Origin: Rhodoferax sp. AJA081-3
GTDB taxonomy: Bacteria; Pseudomonadota; Gammaproteobacteria; Burkholderiales; Burkholderiaceae_C
Assembly: GCF_017798165.1 (NCBI RefSeq)
Contig: NZ_CP059068.1
Coordinates: 3,162,001 to 3,226,000 of the forward strand
DNA length: 64,000 nucleotides
Direction of reading: 5' to 3'
Part shown: positions 35,087 to 43,899 of the stretch, piece by piece
Layout of the letters: every line of letters starts with the position of its first letter
Position numbering within the stretch: the stretch's first letter is position 1
Program-made: the position numbers and the translations under genes
Notes under the pieces: model-generated
What the model was told of the DNA's origin: nothing
What the model saw: only the letters and a program-made list of their open reading frames with translations
The model's database searches: none

Positions 35087-35449
35087 ATGAACACAGCTAC
35101 CGTGCAGAACACTCCCGCTAACGCCGCCGTTTACAGCTTTGATGCACGCGGCGTTGCCAAACGTTTTCGCCACGCGGCCATTTTTGGGGCGCTGGAATCG
35201 CTGAACGAAGGTGAAACCATGCGCTTTGTCAACGACCATGACCCGTTGCCGCTGCTGCAACAGATTTCCGGCCGTTATGGCAACCAGGTTGGTATGGCCT
35301 ATGTGGCGCGCGAGCCGGGCAACATCGTGATCGACTTTACGGTGCAAGACCCCGAAAGCAGCGCCGCAGCTGCCGCTGCACTGGCATCCCCCAAGACCGC
35401 TGGCGGTGGTTGTGGGGGTGGCGGCTGTGGCTGCTCGGGGGCCCGTTAG
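35087..35449 (+). CDS. DUF2249 protein with Cys/Gly-rich tail
   Basis: A 120-residue protein of the DUF2249 type. It has Asp-Ala-Arg-Gly near residue 19, Gly-Glu-Thr-Met-Arg-Phe-Val-Asn-Asp-His-Asp-Pro-Leu-Pro-Leu near 42, and a Gly-Asn-Ile-Val-Ile-Asp-Phe strand. The C-terminal 17 residues are Gly/Cys-rich (CGGGGCGCSG) and could bind a metal. DUF2249 genes often occur with denitrification or hemerythrin-type genes. The ATG at 35087 follows AAGGA. It is divergent from ubiU, with the FNR boxes between, and 17 bases upstream of nnrS. Confidence 0.85.
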   Translation: MNTATVQNTPANAAVYSFDARGVAKRFRHAAIFGALESLNEGETMRFVNDHDPLPLLQQISGRYGNQVGMAYVAREPGNIVIDFTVQDPESSAAAAAALASPKTAGGGCGGGGCGCSGAR

Positions 35450-35466
35450 CCCGGCGGTTGCAGGTC

Positions 35467-36795
35467 ATGGCACTTAAGCCCCTGCACGGCCCGACCGCGC
35501 CGGCTGTCTTGCGGCCGATTCACATCACACCCCAAAAGCCACCGCCACCCGCCGATATGGCATGGCGGGCCAACTGGCTGCTGGCGGCTGTGCACCGTCT
35601 GGCTTTTTTCAGTGGCGCAGTGATGATGGCGGTCATCGCCCTATGGTGGACGGTAGTGCTGGTGGCGCGGGCCACTGGTCTGCAGCTGGCGTGGATGGTG
35701 GGTCCGGGTACGGCCCATGCTTTGTTGATGTCGCTGGGCTTTATGCCGCTGTTTTTTGTAGGTTTTCTGTTCACTGCTGGCCCCAAGTGGCTGGGTGTAC
35801 CCGAGCTTGCGACCCGCGCCCTGCTCCCCCTGGTTGTTTGCACACTGGCGGGTTGGGCTGTGTGCCTCGTGGGTTTGCACACATCTGCAGCACTGGGTGC
35901 AGCCGGACTGGCCCTAGTTGCCGTAGCCTGGACCGGGTTTACAGGGAAATTTGGTGCGCTGTGGTGGGCCAGCCGTGCCCCAGACAAAGCCCATGTGAAC
36001 GTGGTGCTGGCAGCGTGCTGTTTTGGTACGCTGGCCATGTGGGGCATCGCAGTGGGGCTTCTGTTGCGTGACGACAGTGTGGTGCGCTCCCTGACGCAGG
36101 CCGCGCTGTGGATTTTTGTGGCCCCGGTGTTTGCCGCCGTGTCGCACCGGATGATTCCGTTCTTCAGCACCAGCGCACTCCCGGTGTTGGATGCCTGGCG
36201 GCCGCTGTGGCTGCTGCACTGCATGGTGGCCATATTGGTGTTTGAAGGCGTCTGGGCGGGTGTGGATGTGTGGCTTTGGCCCGCTCCCACCGGGCTGCGC
36301 TGGATGCAGGTGGCGGTTGAGGTGCCCGCCGCCGCCCTGATGCTGTGGTTGGCTGTGCGCTGGGGTCTGGTCCAAAGTTTGAAGATCCGCCTGCTGGCCA
36401 TGCTGCACGGCGGGTTTCTGTGGCTGGGTATTGCATTTGCCCTGCAAGCGGTATCCCACAGTTTGATGGCTTTGACCCAAGACCAACAATCGCTGGGCCT
36501 GGCCCCCCTGCACGCAATGACCATGGGTTATCTGGGCGCGACCCTGCTGGCCATGGGTACCCGCGTCGCCAGTGGCCACAGCGGCCGACCACTGGCGGCG
36601 GACAACACAGCATGGTCGCTCTACTGGGTTTTGCAAACGGCGGCGGTGTTGCGCGTTTTGGCGGCTTTGTGGCCGGCTTCTGGCCATTGGCCCCTGGTGG
36701 CGGCTGCGGCGGTGTGGTCGCTCGCGGTGAGCGGTTGGGCCCTGCGTTACGGTAGCTGGTTTGGCCGTCCGCGCCTGGACGGCCGGCCCGGCTAA
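35467..36795 (+). CDS. nnrS: NnrS family heme/copper membrane protein
   Basis: A 442-residue polytopic membrane protein with about twelve helices. Segments such as Phe-Phe-Val-Gly-Phe-Leu-Phe-Thr-Ala-Gly-Pro-Lys-Trp-Leu, Ser-His-Arg-Met-Ile-Pro-Phe-Phe and His-Ala-Met-Thr-Met-Gly-Tyr-Leu-Gly are characteristic of NnrS. NnrS proteins contain heme and copper and protect against nitric oxide stress. The ATG at 35467 fits the distance to the upstream stop. Co-transcription with the DUF2249 gene behind an FNR-type box supports an anaerobic or nitrogen-oxide role. Confidence 0.93.
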   Translation: MALKPLHGPTAPAVLRPIHITPQKPPPPADMAWRANWLLAAVHRLAFFSGAVMMAVIALWWTVVLVARATGLQLAWMVGPGTAHALLMSLGFMPLFFVGFLFTAGPKWLGVPELATRALLPLVVCTLAGWAVCLVGLHTSAALGAAGLALVAVAWTGFTGKFGALWWASRAPDKAHVNVVLAACCFGTLAMWGIAVGLLLRDDSVVRSLTQAALWIFVAPVFAAVSHRMIPFFSTSALPVLDAWRPLWLLHCMVAILVFEGVWAGVDVWLWPAPTGLRWMQVAVEVPAAALMLWLAVRWGLVQSLKIRLLAMLHGGFLWLGIAFALQAVSHSLMALTQDQQSLGLAPLHAMTMGYLGATLLAMGTRVASGHSGRPLAADNTAWSLYWVLQTAAVLRVLAALWPASGHWPLVAAAAVWSLAVSGWALRYGSWFGRPRLDGRPG

Positions 36796-37211
36796 TGGAG
36801 CTTGTTCTCTGCCCCGGCCGCCTTGCGTTCGCGGCTCTTGCGCCGCGCATCCAGATGCCAGGCCAGAAAGGGCAGCAGCAGGATGGAACCGGGCAGTGCC
36901 CAGATGATGAGGTAGGGGTAGACGGCGGATGCCGAGCGCAGCATCACCCGGAGTTCCTGGCGTTCTTGTGCTGTCCACTTGCTGCCGTTGCGGGGTTTCA
37001 TCAGCAGCGGTATGGCGCCCTTGATCTTGCCCAGCTCTTCGCGCATGCGGTTTTTTTCGCGGCTGTTGCTGGCCAGGAAAGAGCCAAACCAGCGTGGAGC
37101 CCGCTTCATGCGGGACTGGTACGAGATGGTCTGGTTGGGGTCAAAAGCCGGCGGCTCGGCCGGCTGGGGGGTGGCGTCCGTGGAGGGTTTTGACAGTTCA
37201 GAAGATCCCAT
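36792..37211 (-). CDS. Hypothetical membrane-associated protein (LETM1-like helix)
   Basis: A 139-residue protein with a polar N-terminal half, a basic region (Arg/Lys-rich, about 40-85) and one hydrophobic helix near 105-125 with the sequence style Tyr-Pro-Tyr-Leu-Ile-Ile-Trp-Ala-Leu-Pro-Gly-Ser. That style recalls LETM1-like proteins found as short hypotheticals in betaproteobacteria. ATG at 37211 is preferred to the in-frame 37229 because no ribosome site supports the latter. Its stop overlaps the end of the convergent nnrS gene by 4 bases. Confidence 0.65.
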   Translation of the reverse strand: MGSSELSKPSTDATPQPAEPPAFDPNQTISYQSRMKRAPRWFGSFLASNSREKNRMREELGKIKGAIPLLMKPRNGSKWTAQERQELRVMLRSASAVYPYLIIWALPGSILLLPFLAWHLDARRKSRERKAAGAENKLH

Positions 37212-37235
37212 GTGCCGATTATGGGTCAAGCCGGA

Positions 37236-37550
37236 TCAAAAAACCTTGAGTCCCACGCGTACCCACGTACGCCATTGCGCCCAATTGCGCCAGGCCAAAA
37301 AGCCCCAGTGTGCCGTGCGCCATACGGCGCGCGGTTTCCAGATAACCACGGCAACACCGACGGCTGCCACAACACCCGGGTGGGCGAGCATCCACAGGCT
37401 TGCGCGGTGCAGCAGTGCACGGGCGCGGTCCACCCCATGCAAGGCCTCGGCCAAGGGTGCGAGTTCGCGCGCCAGCTCGCCGCGCTGCATGCTGATACGC
37501 TCGCGCAGTCGCCCGCGCTGCACATACAGTTCAACCAGGCGTGCGTCCAT
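37236..37550 (-). CDS. YqjK-like protein
   Basis: A 104-residue protein with an N-terminal charged helix (Arg-Gly-Arg-Leu-Arg-Glu-Arg-Ile) and a hydrophobic segment near 65-80. In E. coli the order yqjD-yqjE-yqjK is the same as here, with this gene last. The ATG at 37550 overlaps the end of the YqjE-like gene by 20 bases; the longer frame to 37682 only shadows that gene. The function is unknown. Confidence 0.75.
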   Translation of the reverse strand: MDARLVELYVQRGRLRERISMQRGELARELAPLAEALHGVDRARALLHRASLWMLAHPGVVAAVGVAVVIWKPRAVWRTAHWGFLAWRNWAQWRTWVRVGLKVF

Positions 37551-37944
37551 GGCCGGTGGCAGCTTTGAGTTGGCGCAAGTCTTCTTGCAGTTCCGCCAGG
37601 CTGGCGTTGAACAGGGGCGCGGCGTGCCGGTTGCTGCGCTGGATGGCAAAGTACACGTACAGGGCCGTGCCCCACACCGCACCCGCCGCCAGCGCGACCA
37701 CCACCAGGCGCTGCTCCCAGAACAGAATGACCAGGCCCATCACCGTCAACACCACGCCCAAGCCCACGCAAAACAGCAGGGCCTGCGCCAGCAGCAGCTG
37801 GCGCGTGATGGTGATGCGCGCGACCTCCAGCTCATTGCCCAGCAGCTCCAGCCGTGTTTGTCCAATGGACAGCAGGGTGGCTGCCTTGTCGCGGGCAGCA
37901 CCCCAGGTGCCACCACTGTTGGCCTTGTTGTGCGCGAAATCCAT
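37531..37944 (-). CDS. YqjE-like phage-holin-family membrane protein
   Basis: A 137-residue protein of the family named phage holin (superfamily III, YqjE). Two hydrophobic helices at about 50-75 and 80-105 are separated by a short loop. Despite the family name, nothing phage-like surrounds it. The ATG at 37944 is the start consistent with the family; the frame continues upstream into the DUF883 gene. It is the middle gene of a three-gene set. Confidence 0.83.
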   Translation of the reverse strand: MDFAHNKANSGGTWGAARDKAATLLSIGQTRLELLGNELEVARITITRQLLLAQALLFCVGLGVVLTVMGLVILFWEQRLVVVALAAGAVWGTALYVYFAIQRSNRHAAPLFNASLAELQEDLRQLKAATGHGRTPG

Positions 37945-37973
37945 GCCTTGTTTTATCAGGCTATGGGGTTCGG

Positions 37974-38294
37974 TTAACGGCGACCCAGCAGCAGGCCCAG
38001 CAAGAAGCCCACACCGACGCCAATGCCTACGGCTTGCCATGGTGAGTCGTGCACATAGTCGTCGGCAGCACGTGCGGCGGCTTTGGTCTTGTCAACGATG
38101 GCGGCTTCGGCAGCGTCCAGACGGATGCGCGCACCCAGCAAGCGGTCCTGCACGCGGGTGCGCAGGTTGGCGATCTTTTCGCCGGTCTGGTCGGCCGTGG
38201 CTTTGAGGATGTCTTCTGCGTCGGCAATCACCGCGCGGATGTCCATCACGAGCTTCTCTTGTGAAGTGAGGGGGGAGTTGTGGGAGTCTGACAT
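37974..38294 (-). CDS. DUF883 family protein (YqjD/ElaB-like)
   Basis: A 106-residue protein with a long charged helix, a Tyr-Val-His-Asp-Ser-Pro-Trp-Gln-Ala-Val-Gly motif near residue 80, and a Gly-rich C-terminal transmembrane segment ending Leu-Leu-Leu-Gly-Arg-Arg. E. coli YqjD and ElaB are membrane-anchored ribosome-associated proteins of stationary phase, and this gene heads the matching yqjD-E-K arrangement. Their role in this organism is inferred from that homology. Confidence 0.88.
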   Translation of the reverse strand: MSDSHNSPLTSQEKLVMDIRAVIADAEDILKATADQTGEKIANLRTRVQDRLLGARIRLDAAEAAIVDKTKAAARAADDYVHDSPWQAVGIGVGVGFLLGLLLGRR

Positions 38295-38386
38295 GGCGCC
38301 TCTTTCAAAAGTTTCGGAAAACGAAACCGCAGCGTAGCAGATTCATGCCCGAAGTTGGGTGCCATGGCGCACAGAACGATGCCTGC

Positions 38387-39592
38387 TTACTTCTTGCGCT
38401 TGACGACCGCGTTTTGTTTGGCGTCTTCATTGCGGGCAAAGGTCACCAGGCCGTTGTTGACTCTGCCCATGACCAGCATGTTGCTGGTGATGGCGTCCTT
38501 GTCGTTGAGGCTGAACGGGCGCTCGTAGGTGGCCACCACGCCGTAGTAGACGCGGGAGATGTTCTCCAGCGCGGCCTTGACCACCGGGCCCGTGGGGTTG
38601 CCGTCGCGCACGCCAAACAGCGAAAACGCCAGCAGATAAACGCTGTCGTAGCCCTGGGCGGCGGCCATGGGCACGGTCAGGGCCTGTTTGAACTTGCGTT
38701 TGTAGGCGCTCAGGAAGGCGGCGCGGCGCTCGTTGCTGGGCTCGGCAATAAAGGTCTGGGCCATCATGGCGCCCTCGGCGGCGTCTTTGGCGCCGTTGAT
38801 GAAGAAGGGGAAGGACAGCGGCCAGGCGCCGACCTGGGGCACCTTCCAGTTCAGATCCTTGCGGCCGTTGGCGATGACGGCGTTCTCCACCCCCACGGTG
38901 TAGCTGAAGACCACGTCGGCACCGGCGTCCCGTGCGGCCTTCAGCTCCTCGCGCAGGTCTTTCACGCCCAGCGCAAAGCGGGCCACGTGCACGGCCTTGA
39001 GTTTTTTGGCGGCCAGTGCGGCCTCCACATCTTTCAGGCCGGCGTCGCCATAACCCGTGGTGTCGGCAAAGATGGCCACCCGGCTCCAGCCGCGGCGGAT
39101 GATGTCTTCCACCACATAGGGCGCCTGGATGGCGTCGCGTGCCGAGGTGCGAAAGATGTAACTCTCGGGCGCTGGGTATTTGGCCGTCAGCGGTGAACCG
39201 GTGGCGCAGGGGATGATCAGCGGCAGCTTGGCCGTCTGGAAAACCTCCAGCGATTTCTGCGCCACCCCGGTGTTGCAAAAGCCAAGTGTGGCCACCACGC
39301 CGGCAGCCGCCAGTTCCTGCGATCCCTTGAGGCCCGCGTCCGGGGTGCCCTGGTCGTCCTTGATGACCAGCTCGAAGGGGCGGCCCATGTAGCCGCCCAC
39401 CGCGTTGATCTCTTCGGTCGCCAGCTGTATGCCCTGCAGCATCTGTACACCGAAGTCGGACGACGGCCCGGTGAACGGCCCTATCACCCCCACTTTCAGG
39501 GTGTTGGCGGTCTGCGCGGGCGCAGCCAGTGCGGCCAGGCACAGGGCACTGGCCGTGAGCAGGCGGGTGGTCCACAGTTGGTGGGTAAACAT
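38387..39592 (-). CDS. LivK-type ABC transporter substrate-binding protein
   Basis: A 401-residue periplasmic binding protein of the branched-chain amino acid (type I) family. The signal peptide ends near Ala-Pro-Ala-Gln (about residue 27). The mature start Leu-Lys-Val-Gly-Val-Ile-Gly-Pro-Phe-Thr-Gly-Pro and Val-Lys/Ile-Lys-Asp-Asp-Gln-Gly-Thr-Pro-Asp segments are typical. No livHMGF genes are near, so it is an orphan in this window. The ligand may be an amino acid or an aromatic acid; the sequence does not decide it. Confidence 0.9.
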   Translation of the reverse strand: MFTHQLWTTRLLTASALCLAALAAPAQTANTLKVGVIGPFTGPSSDFGVQMLQGIQLATEEINAVGGYMGRPFELVIKDDQGTPDAGLKGSQELAAAGVVATLGFCNTGVAQKSLEVFQTAKLPLIIPCATGSPLTAKYPAPESYIFRTSARDAIQAPYVVEDIIRRGWSRVAIFADTTGYGDAGLKDVEAALAAKKLKAVHVARFALGVKDLREELKAARDAGADVVFSYTVGVENAVIANGRKDLNWKVPQVGAWPLSFPFFINGAKDAAEGAMMAQTFIAEPSNERRAAFLSAYKRKFKQALTVPMAAAQGYDSVYLLAFSLFGVRDGNPTGPVVKAALENISRVYYGVVATYERPFSLNDKDAITSNMLVMGRVNNGLVTFARNEDAKQNAVVKRKK

Positions 39593-39712
39593 GCGGGGTC
39601 TCCAGGTGGGTTTGAGCGGGTTAGTCTATGCAGGCTATGCCCAGGCGGGCTGCAGGAATACCCTTGTTTTGGGCGGCTTGTCAGGCAAGCGTCAGGCCAG
39701 ACCGTTCTGATC

Positions 39713-39769
39713 AAAATATGCCTCTAGCCCCCGTAAAATATAGCTAAATAGCTATCAATTTAGTAGTAA
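39713..39769 (+). repeat. Dispersed palindromic repeat, copy 5, abutting a start codon
   Basis: It reads CCTCTAGCCCCCGTAAAATA, then TAGCTAAATAGCTATCAATTT, ending at the base before the MFS gene's ATG at 39770. The TAGCCCCCGT core is the same as copies 2 and 6. It takes up the whole position where a ribosome-binding site would be. Confidence 0.75.
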
Positions 39770-40960
39770 ATGACACCACCGCTGCGTTCTGTATGGGCAC
39801 TGGCCCTGACCCTGTCCCTGGGCGCTGCGGTGTCGCTGGGCATCACCCGTTTTGCCTACGGTTTGCTGCTGCCCGCCATGCGGGCCGATCTGGGGTGGAG
39901 CTACACACTGGCCGGCGCCATGAACACGGCCAATGCGCTGGGCTACTTCCTGGGCGCGTTGCTGACCCCCTGGCTGCTGAAACGTGTGGGCGCCAGCACG
40001 CTGCTGTGGGCCGGGGCCTTTCTGGCCAGTGTCTTCATGGCCCTGAGCGGCTTCTTCACCGCCACCGAACCCCTGCTGGTGCAGCGCCTGCTGGCGGGTG
40101 TGGCCAGTGCTTTTGTGTTTATTGCCGGTGGACTGCTGGCGGCCCGCCTGGGCGCGCAGCTGCCGTCACACAGCGGTCTGCTGCTGGGCCTGTACTACGG
40201 CGGCACCGGTGTGGGCATTGTGTTGTCGGCCGTGTTGGTGCCCTGGGTGCTGGAGCTGGCGGCTGCGCAGCAACACGCCTGGCGCTGGGCCTGGTGGTTG
40301 TTGGCGCTGGCCTGTGTGCTGGCCAGCGCGGCGCTCCTGTGGCCCGCACGGGTGATGGCGCAGGCCGCGGTGCCGGCGGCAGGCAGCCCAGGTGGGGCGG
40401 CGCCCGTGCAGTTTCGCTGGCGGCAGTTTGGCTTTGCGCTGGCGGGCTACACCCTGTTTGGCATGGGTTACATCGGTTACATGACCTTTGTGGTGGCCCT
40501 GCTGCGTGAACAGGGCAGCAGTGCACTGGCCGTGACCGTGTTCTACGGCCTGCTGGGGCTGGCGGTGATGGCGTCGTCACGCATCTGGGCGGGTCTGCTG
40601 GACCGCCACAAAAACGGCCACGCACTGGCCAAGCTCAATGCCCTGCTGGGTGTGGCCACGGTATTGCCGGCGCTGACCCAGTCCTGGCCGGTGGTGCTGG
40701 CTTCGGGCCTGCTGTTTGGCGCGGTGTTTTTGTCGGTGGTGGCGTCCACCACGGCCCTGGTGCGGCACAACCTGCCGGCCACGGCCTGGGCGGCGGGTAT
40801 CAGCGCCTTCACCACGGTGTTTGCCGCCGGCCAGATCATTGGGCCCACGGTGGTGGGGTGGATTGCGGATGGCCCCGGGGGGCTGGCGCGCGGGCTGGTG
40901 GTGTCGGCGCTGGCGCTGTGGCTGGGGGCGGCGTTGGCCTGGCGGCAGAAGGCGCTGTAG
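39770..40960 (+). CDS. MFS transporter (YbfB/YjiJ-like)
   Basis: A 396-residue major facilitator with twelve predicted helices. The opening Gly-Ile-Thr-Arg-Phe-Ala-Tyr-Gly-Leu-Leu-Leu-Pro-Ala-Met-Arg and the Gly-Tyr-Phe-Leu-Gly-Ala segment near residue 60 are typical of the YbfB/YjiJ group, whose substrates are mostly unknown. No Shine-Dalgarno sequence precedes the ATG, because a palindromic repeat ends there. The next in-frame ATG (codon 38) would cut into the first helix. Confidence 0.87.
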   Translation: MTPPLRSVWALALTLSLGAAVSLGITRFAYGLLLPAMRADLGWSYTLAGAMNTANALGYFLGALLTPWLLKRVGASTLLWAGAFLASVFMALSGFFTATEPLLVQRLLAGVASAFVFIAGGLLAARLGAQLPSHSGLLLGLYYGGTGVGIVLSAVLVPWVLELAAAQQHAWRWAWWLLALACVLASAALLWPARVMAQAAVPAAGSPGGAAPVQFRWRQFGFALAGYTLFGMGYIGYMTFVVALLREQGSSALAVTVFYGLLGLAVMASSRIWAGLLDRHKNGHALAKLNALLGVATVLPALTQSWPVVLASGLLFGAVFLSVVASTTALVRHNLPATAWAAGISAFTTVFAAGQIIGPTVVGWIADGPGGLARGLVVSALALWLGAALAWRQKAL

Positions 40961-41108
40961 GTCGTTTTTTCCCTCCCCGTTCATCCCGGTATTTACCCTA
41001 GGCATCTCGCCCAGCCGTAGTTCGTCACAAACCGGGTGCAATCCGTTTTCGGTAGCAATACATTCTCTTCAACGGGCCGCTGTGGCCCCTCAATCGGGAG
41101 AGATCACC

Positions 41109-41300
41109 ATGTTTAAAGCTTCGAACACCGCTACTCGCCTGGCTAGCTTCAGCTTCGCAGTCATGATGGTTACCGCTATTAGCGGCAGCATGCTGATGAA
41201 GTTCGACAGCGTGGCCACGTCGGCGTCCATGGCCCAAAGCACACAGGCGCGCACGGTGGCGGCTCTGGATACCGTCACGGTGGTGGGTTGTCGCATCTAG
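41109..41300 (+). CDS. Small exported or membrane peptide
   Basis: A 63-residue ORF (Met-Phe-Lys-Ala-Ser-Asn-Thr-Ala-Thr-Arg-Leu-Ala) with a GGGAGAG ribosome site 6-10 bases upstream. Residues 11-30 are hydrophobic and small-residue-rich, like a signal peptide or single helix. The C-terminal part is polar and ends Val-Val-Gly-Cys-Arg-Ile. It resembles short hypothetical proteins that I associate with Comamonadaceae; the function is unknown. A G/C-rich hairpin without a T tail follows at 41324-41342. Confidence 0.65.
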   Translation: MFKASNTATRLASFSFAVMMVTAISGSMLMKFDSVATSASMAQSTQARTVAALDTVTVVGCRI

Positions 41301-41418
41301 GCCTCTCTTCCCTTTTACGTTTGCCGGCCTTTGCCCGGCAGGGCAGCATGCTTCAGCGAAAATGGCGGCTTCGTAAAACCGCCAGCCATCCGGCTTCACT
41401 ACCCCATCCAACGCTGCT

Positions 41419-43785
41419 GTGGCGCCCACCAAACCCAAGGGGTTCATCCTTACCCGCCGCTGGTGGGACACGCCAACGGGCACCACTATCGAGTACTGGC
41501 TGGCGACAGACGCCGGGCCCTTGAAAGTGCTGCTGACCGCACAGACCTCGGTCGCTTTTGTCGAAACCCGGTTTCGCGCGGCGGTGGACGCAGCGATCCA
41601 GGCCCTGCCCGGTGTGCAGTTGCGCGAACTCACACTCAAGACCTTTCAGCAAGGCCCTGTCGTCGGGGTCTATGCCCGGCAATTCCGACAGCTGGGGCAA
41701 CTGGCGCGCACGCTGCAGCCGCTGAACATCCCCCTACTGGAGGCCGACGTCCGCCCCCATGATCGTTATTTGATGGAGCGTTTCATCACCGCCGGTGTAT
41801 TGGTGGAAGATGGGGTGGATGGTGCCAGGCTCAAGCCAGCGCCAGACTATCGCCCGGTGCTGAAAGTTGTTTCACTGGATATAGAGACCAGTGAAAACGG
41901 GGAGCTGTATTCCATTGCGCTAGACGGTTTGCCCGAACGCGTGGTCTTCATGTTGGGCGAACCGTCGCCAGAACCCACAGAGACCGCAGAAACCCTGGAC
42001 TTTGCGCTCATCTATCTGCCGACCCGCAAGGCCATGGTCGAAAGCCTCAACGACTGGTTTGCACGCAACGACCCCGATGCCATCATTGGATGGAACGTCA
42101 TCCAGTTCGATCTGCGAGTGCTGCAAAAGACAGCCGACCAGTGTGGGGTACCGCTGCTGCTGGGCCGTGATCGCAGCCCCATCGCGTGGCGCACACATCC
42201 GCGCAAGCAGGCCTATTTTTTTGCGCCCATACCGGGCCGTATCGTCATAGACGGCATCGACGCGCTGAAGGCCGCGGTGTGGAGTTTTCCCTCATTCAGC
42301 CTGGAAGCCGTTTCGCAGGCGCTGCTGGGCGAAGGCAAGGCCATAGGCGACGCGTACGACAAGATGGCCGAGATCAACCGGCGCTATCGCGAAGACAAAC
42401 CGGCGCTGGCCGCGTACAACATCCGCGACTGTGAGCTGGTCTTGCGCATCTTCGAGAAGGCGCAATTGCTGCAGTTTGTGATGGAGCGGGCCCAGACGAC
42501 CGGCCTGGCTGCGGACCACTTTGGCGGCTCCATCGCCGCATTCAGCCACCACTACCTGCCGCGCATGCACCGCCTGGGTTATGTGGCACCCAGCGTGGGC
42601 GAGATCCAGCGCAAGGCCTACCCGGGTGGATACGTGATGGACTCCAAACCCGGCTTCTACGATTCCGTGCTGGTGCTGGACTACAAGAGCCTGTACCCCT
42701 CCATCATCCGTACCTATTGTGTGGACCCGGTGGGTTATGCGGAGGGTCAACACGCCAGTGATCCCGCAGCCCAGATCAGGGGGCCCATGGGCACGCTGTT
42801 CTCGCGTGACAAGCATTGCCTGCCCGAAATCGTGACCACACTCTCGCGCAGCCGGGATGAGGCCAAGCGGGCCAAAAATGAACCCTTGTCACAGGCCTTG
42901 AAGCTGCTGATGAATTCGTTTGCCGGTGTGCTGGGTGCCACCGAATGCCGCTTCTTCAGCCCCGAGCTGGTGTCCGCGGTCACCCTGCGTGGGCACGAGA
43001 TCGTGAAGCGTACGCAGGTGTTTGTGGAGAACCGGGGTTACGAGGCCATCTACGGTGACACGGACTCCATCTTCATCTGGCTGGGCCGCACCCACACCAA
43101 TGCAGAGGCGCATGCGGTGGGTGCAGATCTGGTGCGTGACATCAACGCCTGGTGGACACACACGCTGCACGCGGAACAGGGCCTTGCGAACTTTCTGGAA
43201 ATCGAGTTCGACACGCACTACGCCAAGTTTTTCATGCCCACCATCCGTGGCTCGGATGTGGGCAGCAAAAAGCGCTACGCCGGCCTGAGCACGGACGTGG
43301 CGGGCAAGGAGGAAATGGTCTTTCGGGGCCTGGAAATGGCCCGCAGCGACTGGACCCCGCTGGCACGGCAGTTCCAGGACGGCTTGCTCTCGCGCATCTT
43401 CCATGAACTGCCCTACCGAGAGTTTGTGACCGACTACGCACGCTCCACGTTGGCAGGCGCCAAGGACGAGTTGCTCATCTACCGCAAACGCTTGCGCCAC
43501 AGCCTGGATGACTATCGGGTCAACGTTCCACCGCAGGTGCGGGCTGCGCGGATAGCGGATGCCTACAACGCCAAGAGGAACCGGCCCATGCAGTACCAGA
43601 ACGGTGGCTGGATCGAATACGTGATGACCCAGAACGGCCCGGAGCCGCTGGAGAACCGGCAGTCCCGCGTGGATTATGAGCACTATTTGAGCAAGCAGCT
43701 CAAGCCGATTGCAGACGCCATCCTGCACCCCATGGGAGACAGCTTCACGGCGCTGACGTCGTCCCAGAGAGGCCTCTTCGCGTAA
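41419..43785 (+). CDS. polB: DNA polymerase II (family B)
   Basis: A 788-residue family B polymerase, length close to E. coli Pol II (783). The exonuclease I motif is Ser-Leu-Asp-Ile-Glu-Thr near 155. Polymerase motif A is Asp-Tyr-Lys-Ser-Leu-Tyr-Pro-Ser-Ile-Ile near 420, motif B is Lys-Leu-Leu-Met-Asn-Ser-Phe-Ala-Gly near 495, and motif C is Tyr-Gly-Asp-Thr-Asp-Ser near 545. It should act in translesion synthesis and repair. The start is a GTG at 41419. No CTGT-N8-ACAG LexA box is visible within 120 bases upstream, so SOS control is not supported here. Confidence 0.95.
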   Translation: MAPTKPKGFILTRRWWDTPTGTTIEYWLATDAGPLKVLLTAQTSVAFVETRFRAAVDAAIQALPGVQLRELTLKTFQQGPVVGVYARQFRQLGQLARTLQPLNIPLLEADVRPHDRYLMERFITAGVLVEDGVDGARLKPAPDYRPVLKVVSLDIETSENGELYSIALDGLPERVVFMLGEPSPEPTETAETLDFALIYLPTRKAMVESLNDWFARNDPDAIIGWNVIQFDLRVLQKTADQCGVPLLLGRDRSPIAWRTHPRKQAYFFAPIPGRIVIDGIDALKAAVWSFPSFSLEAVSQALLGEGKAIGDAYDKMAEINRRYREDKPALAAYNIRDCELVLRIFEKAQLLQFVMERAQTTGLAADHFGGSIAAFSHHYLPRMHRLGYVAPSVGEIQRKAYPGGYVMDSKPGFYDSVLVLDYKSLYPSIIRTYCVDPVGYAEGQHASDPAAQIRGPMGTLFSRDKHCLPEIVTTLSRSRDEAKRAKNEPLSQALKLLMNSFAGVLGATECRFFSPELVSAVTLRGHEIVKRTQVFVENRGYEAIYGDTDSIFIWLGRTHTNAEAHAVGADLVRDINAWWTHTLHAEQGLANFLEIEFDTHYAKFFMPTIRGSDVGSKKRYAGLSTDVAGKEEMVFRGLEMARSDWTPLARQFQDGLLSRIFHELPYREFVTDYARSTLAGAKDELLIYRKRLRHSLDDYRVNVPPQVRAARIADAYNAKRNRPMQYQNGGWIEYVMTQNGPEPLENRQSRVDYEHYLSKQLKPIADAILHPMGDSFTALTSSQRGLFA

Positions 43786-43899
43786 GCGGTCGCAGCCGGT
43801 ATGGTCCGGAAATACCCGGTTTATCGGCCTTTATTTCCAGCTTGTGCTGCCGGGCGCCTCACGATACTTGGTGCATCCACCCACGTTAGGGGATGTGCC

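Noticed and set aside
37531..37944. Prophage remnant suggested by the holin family name
   Set aside because: The gene belongs to the chromosomal yqjD-E-K set, and no other phage gene is nearby.
41301..41418. LexA box upstream of polB
   Set aside because: No CTGT-N8-ACAG match; SOS control is therefore not claimed.
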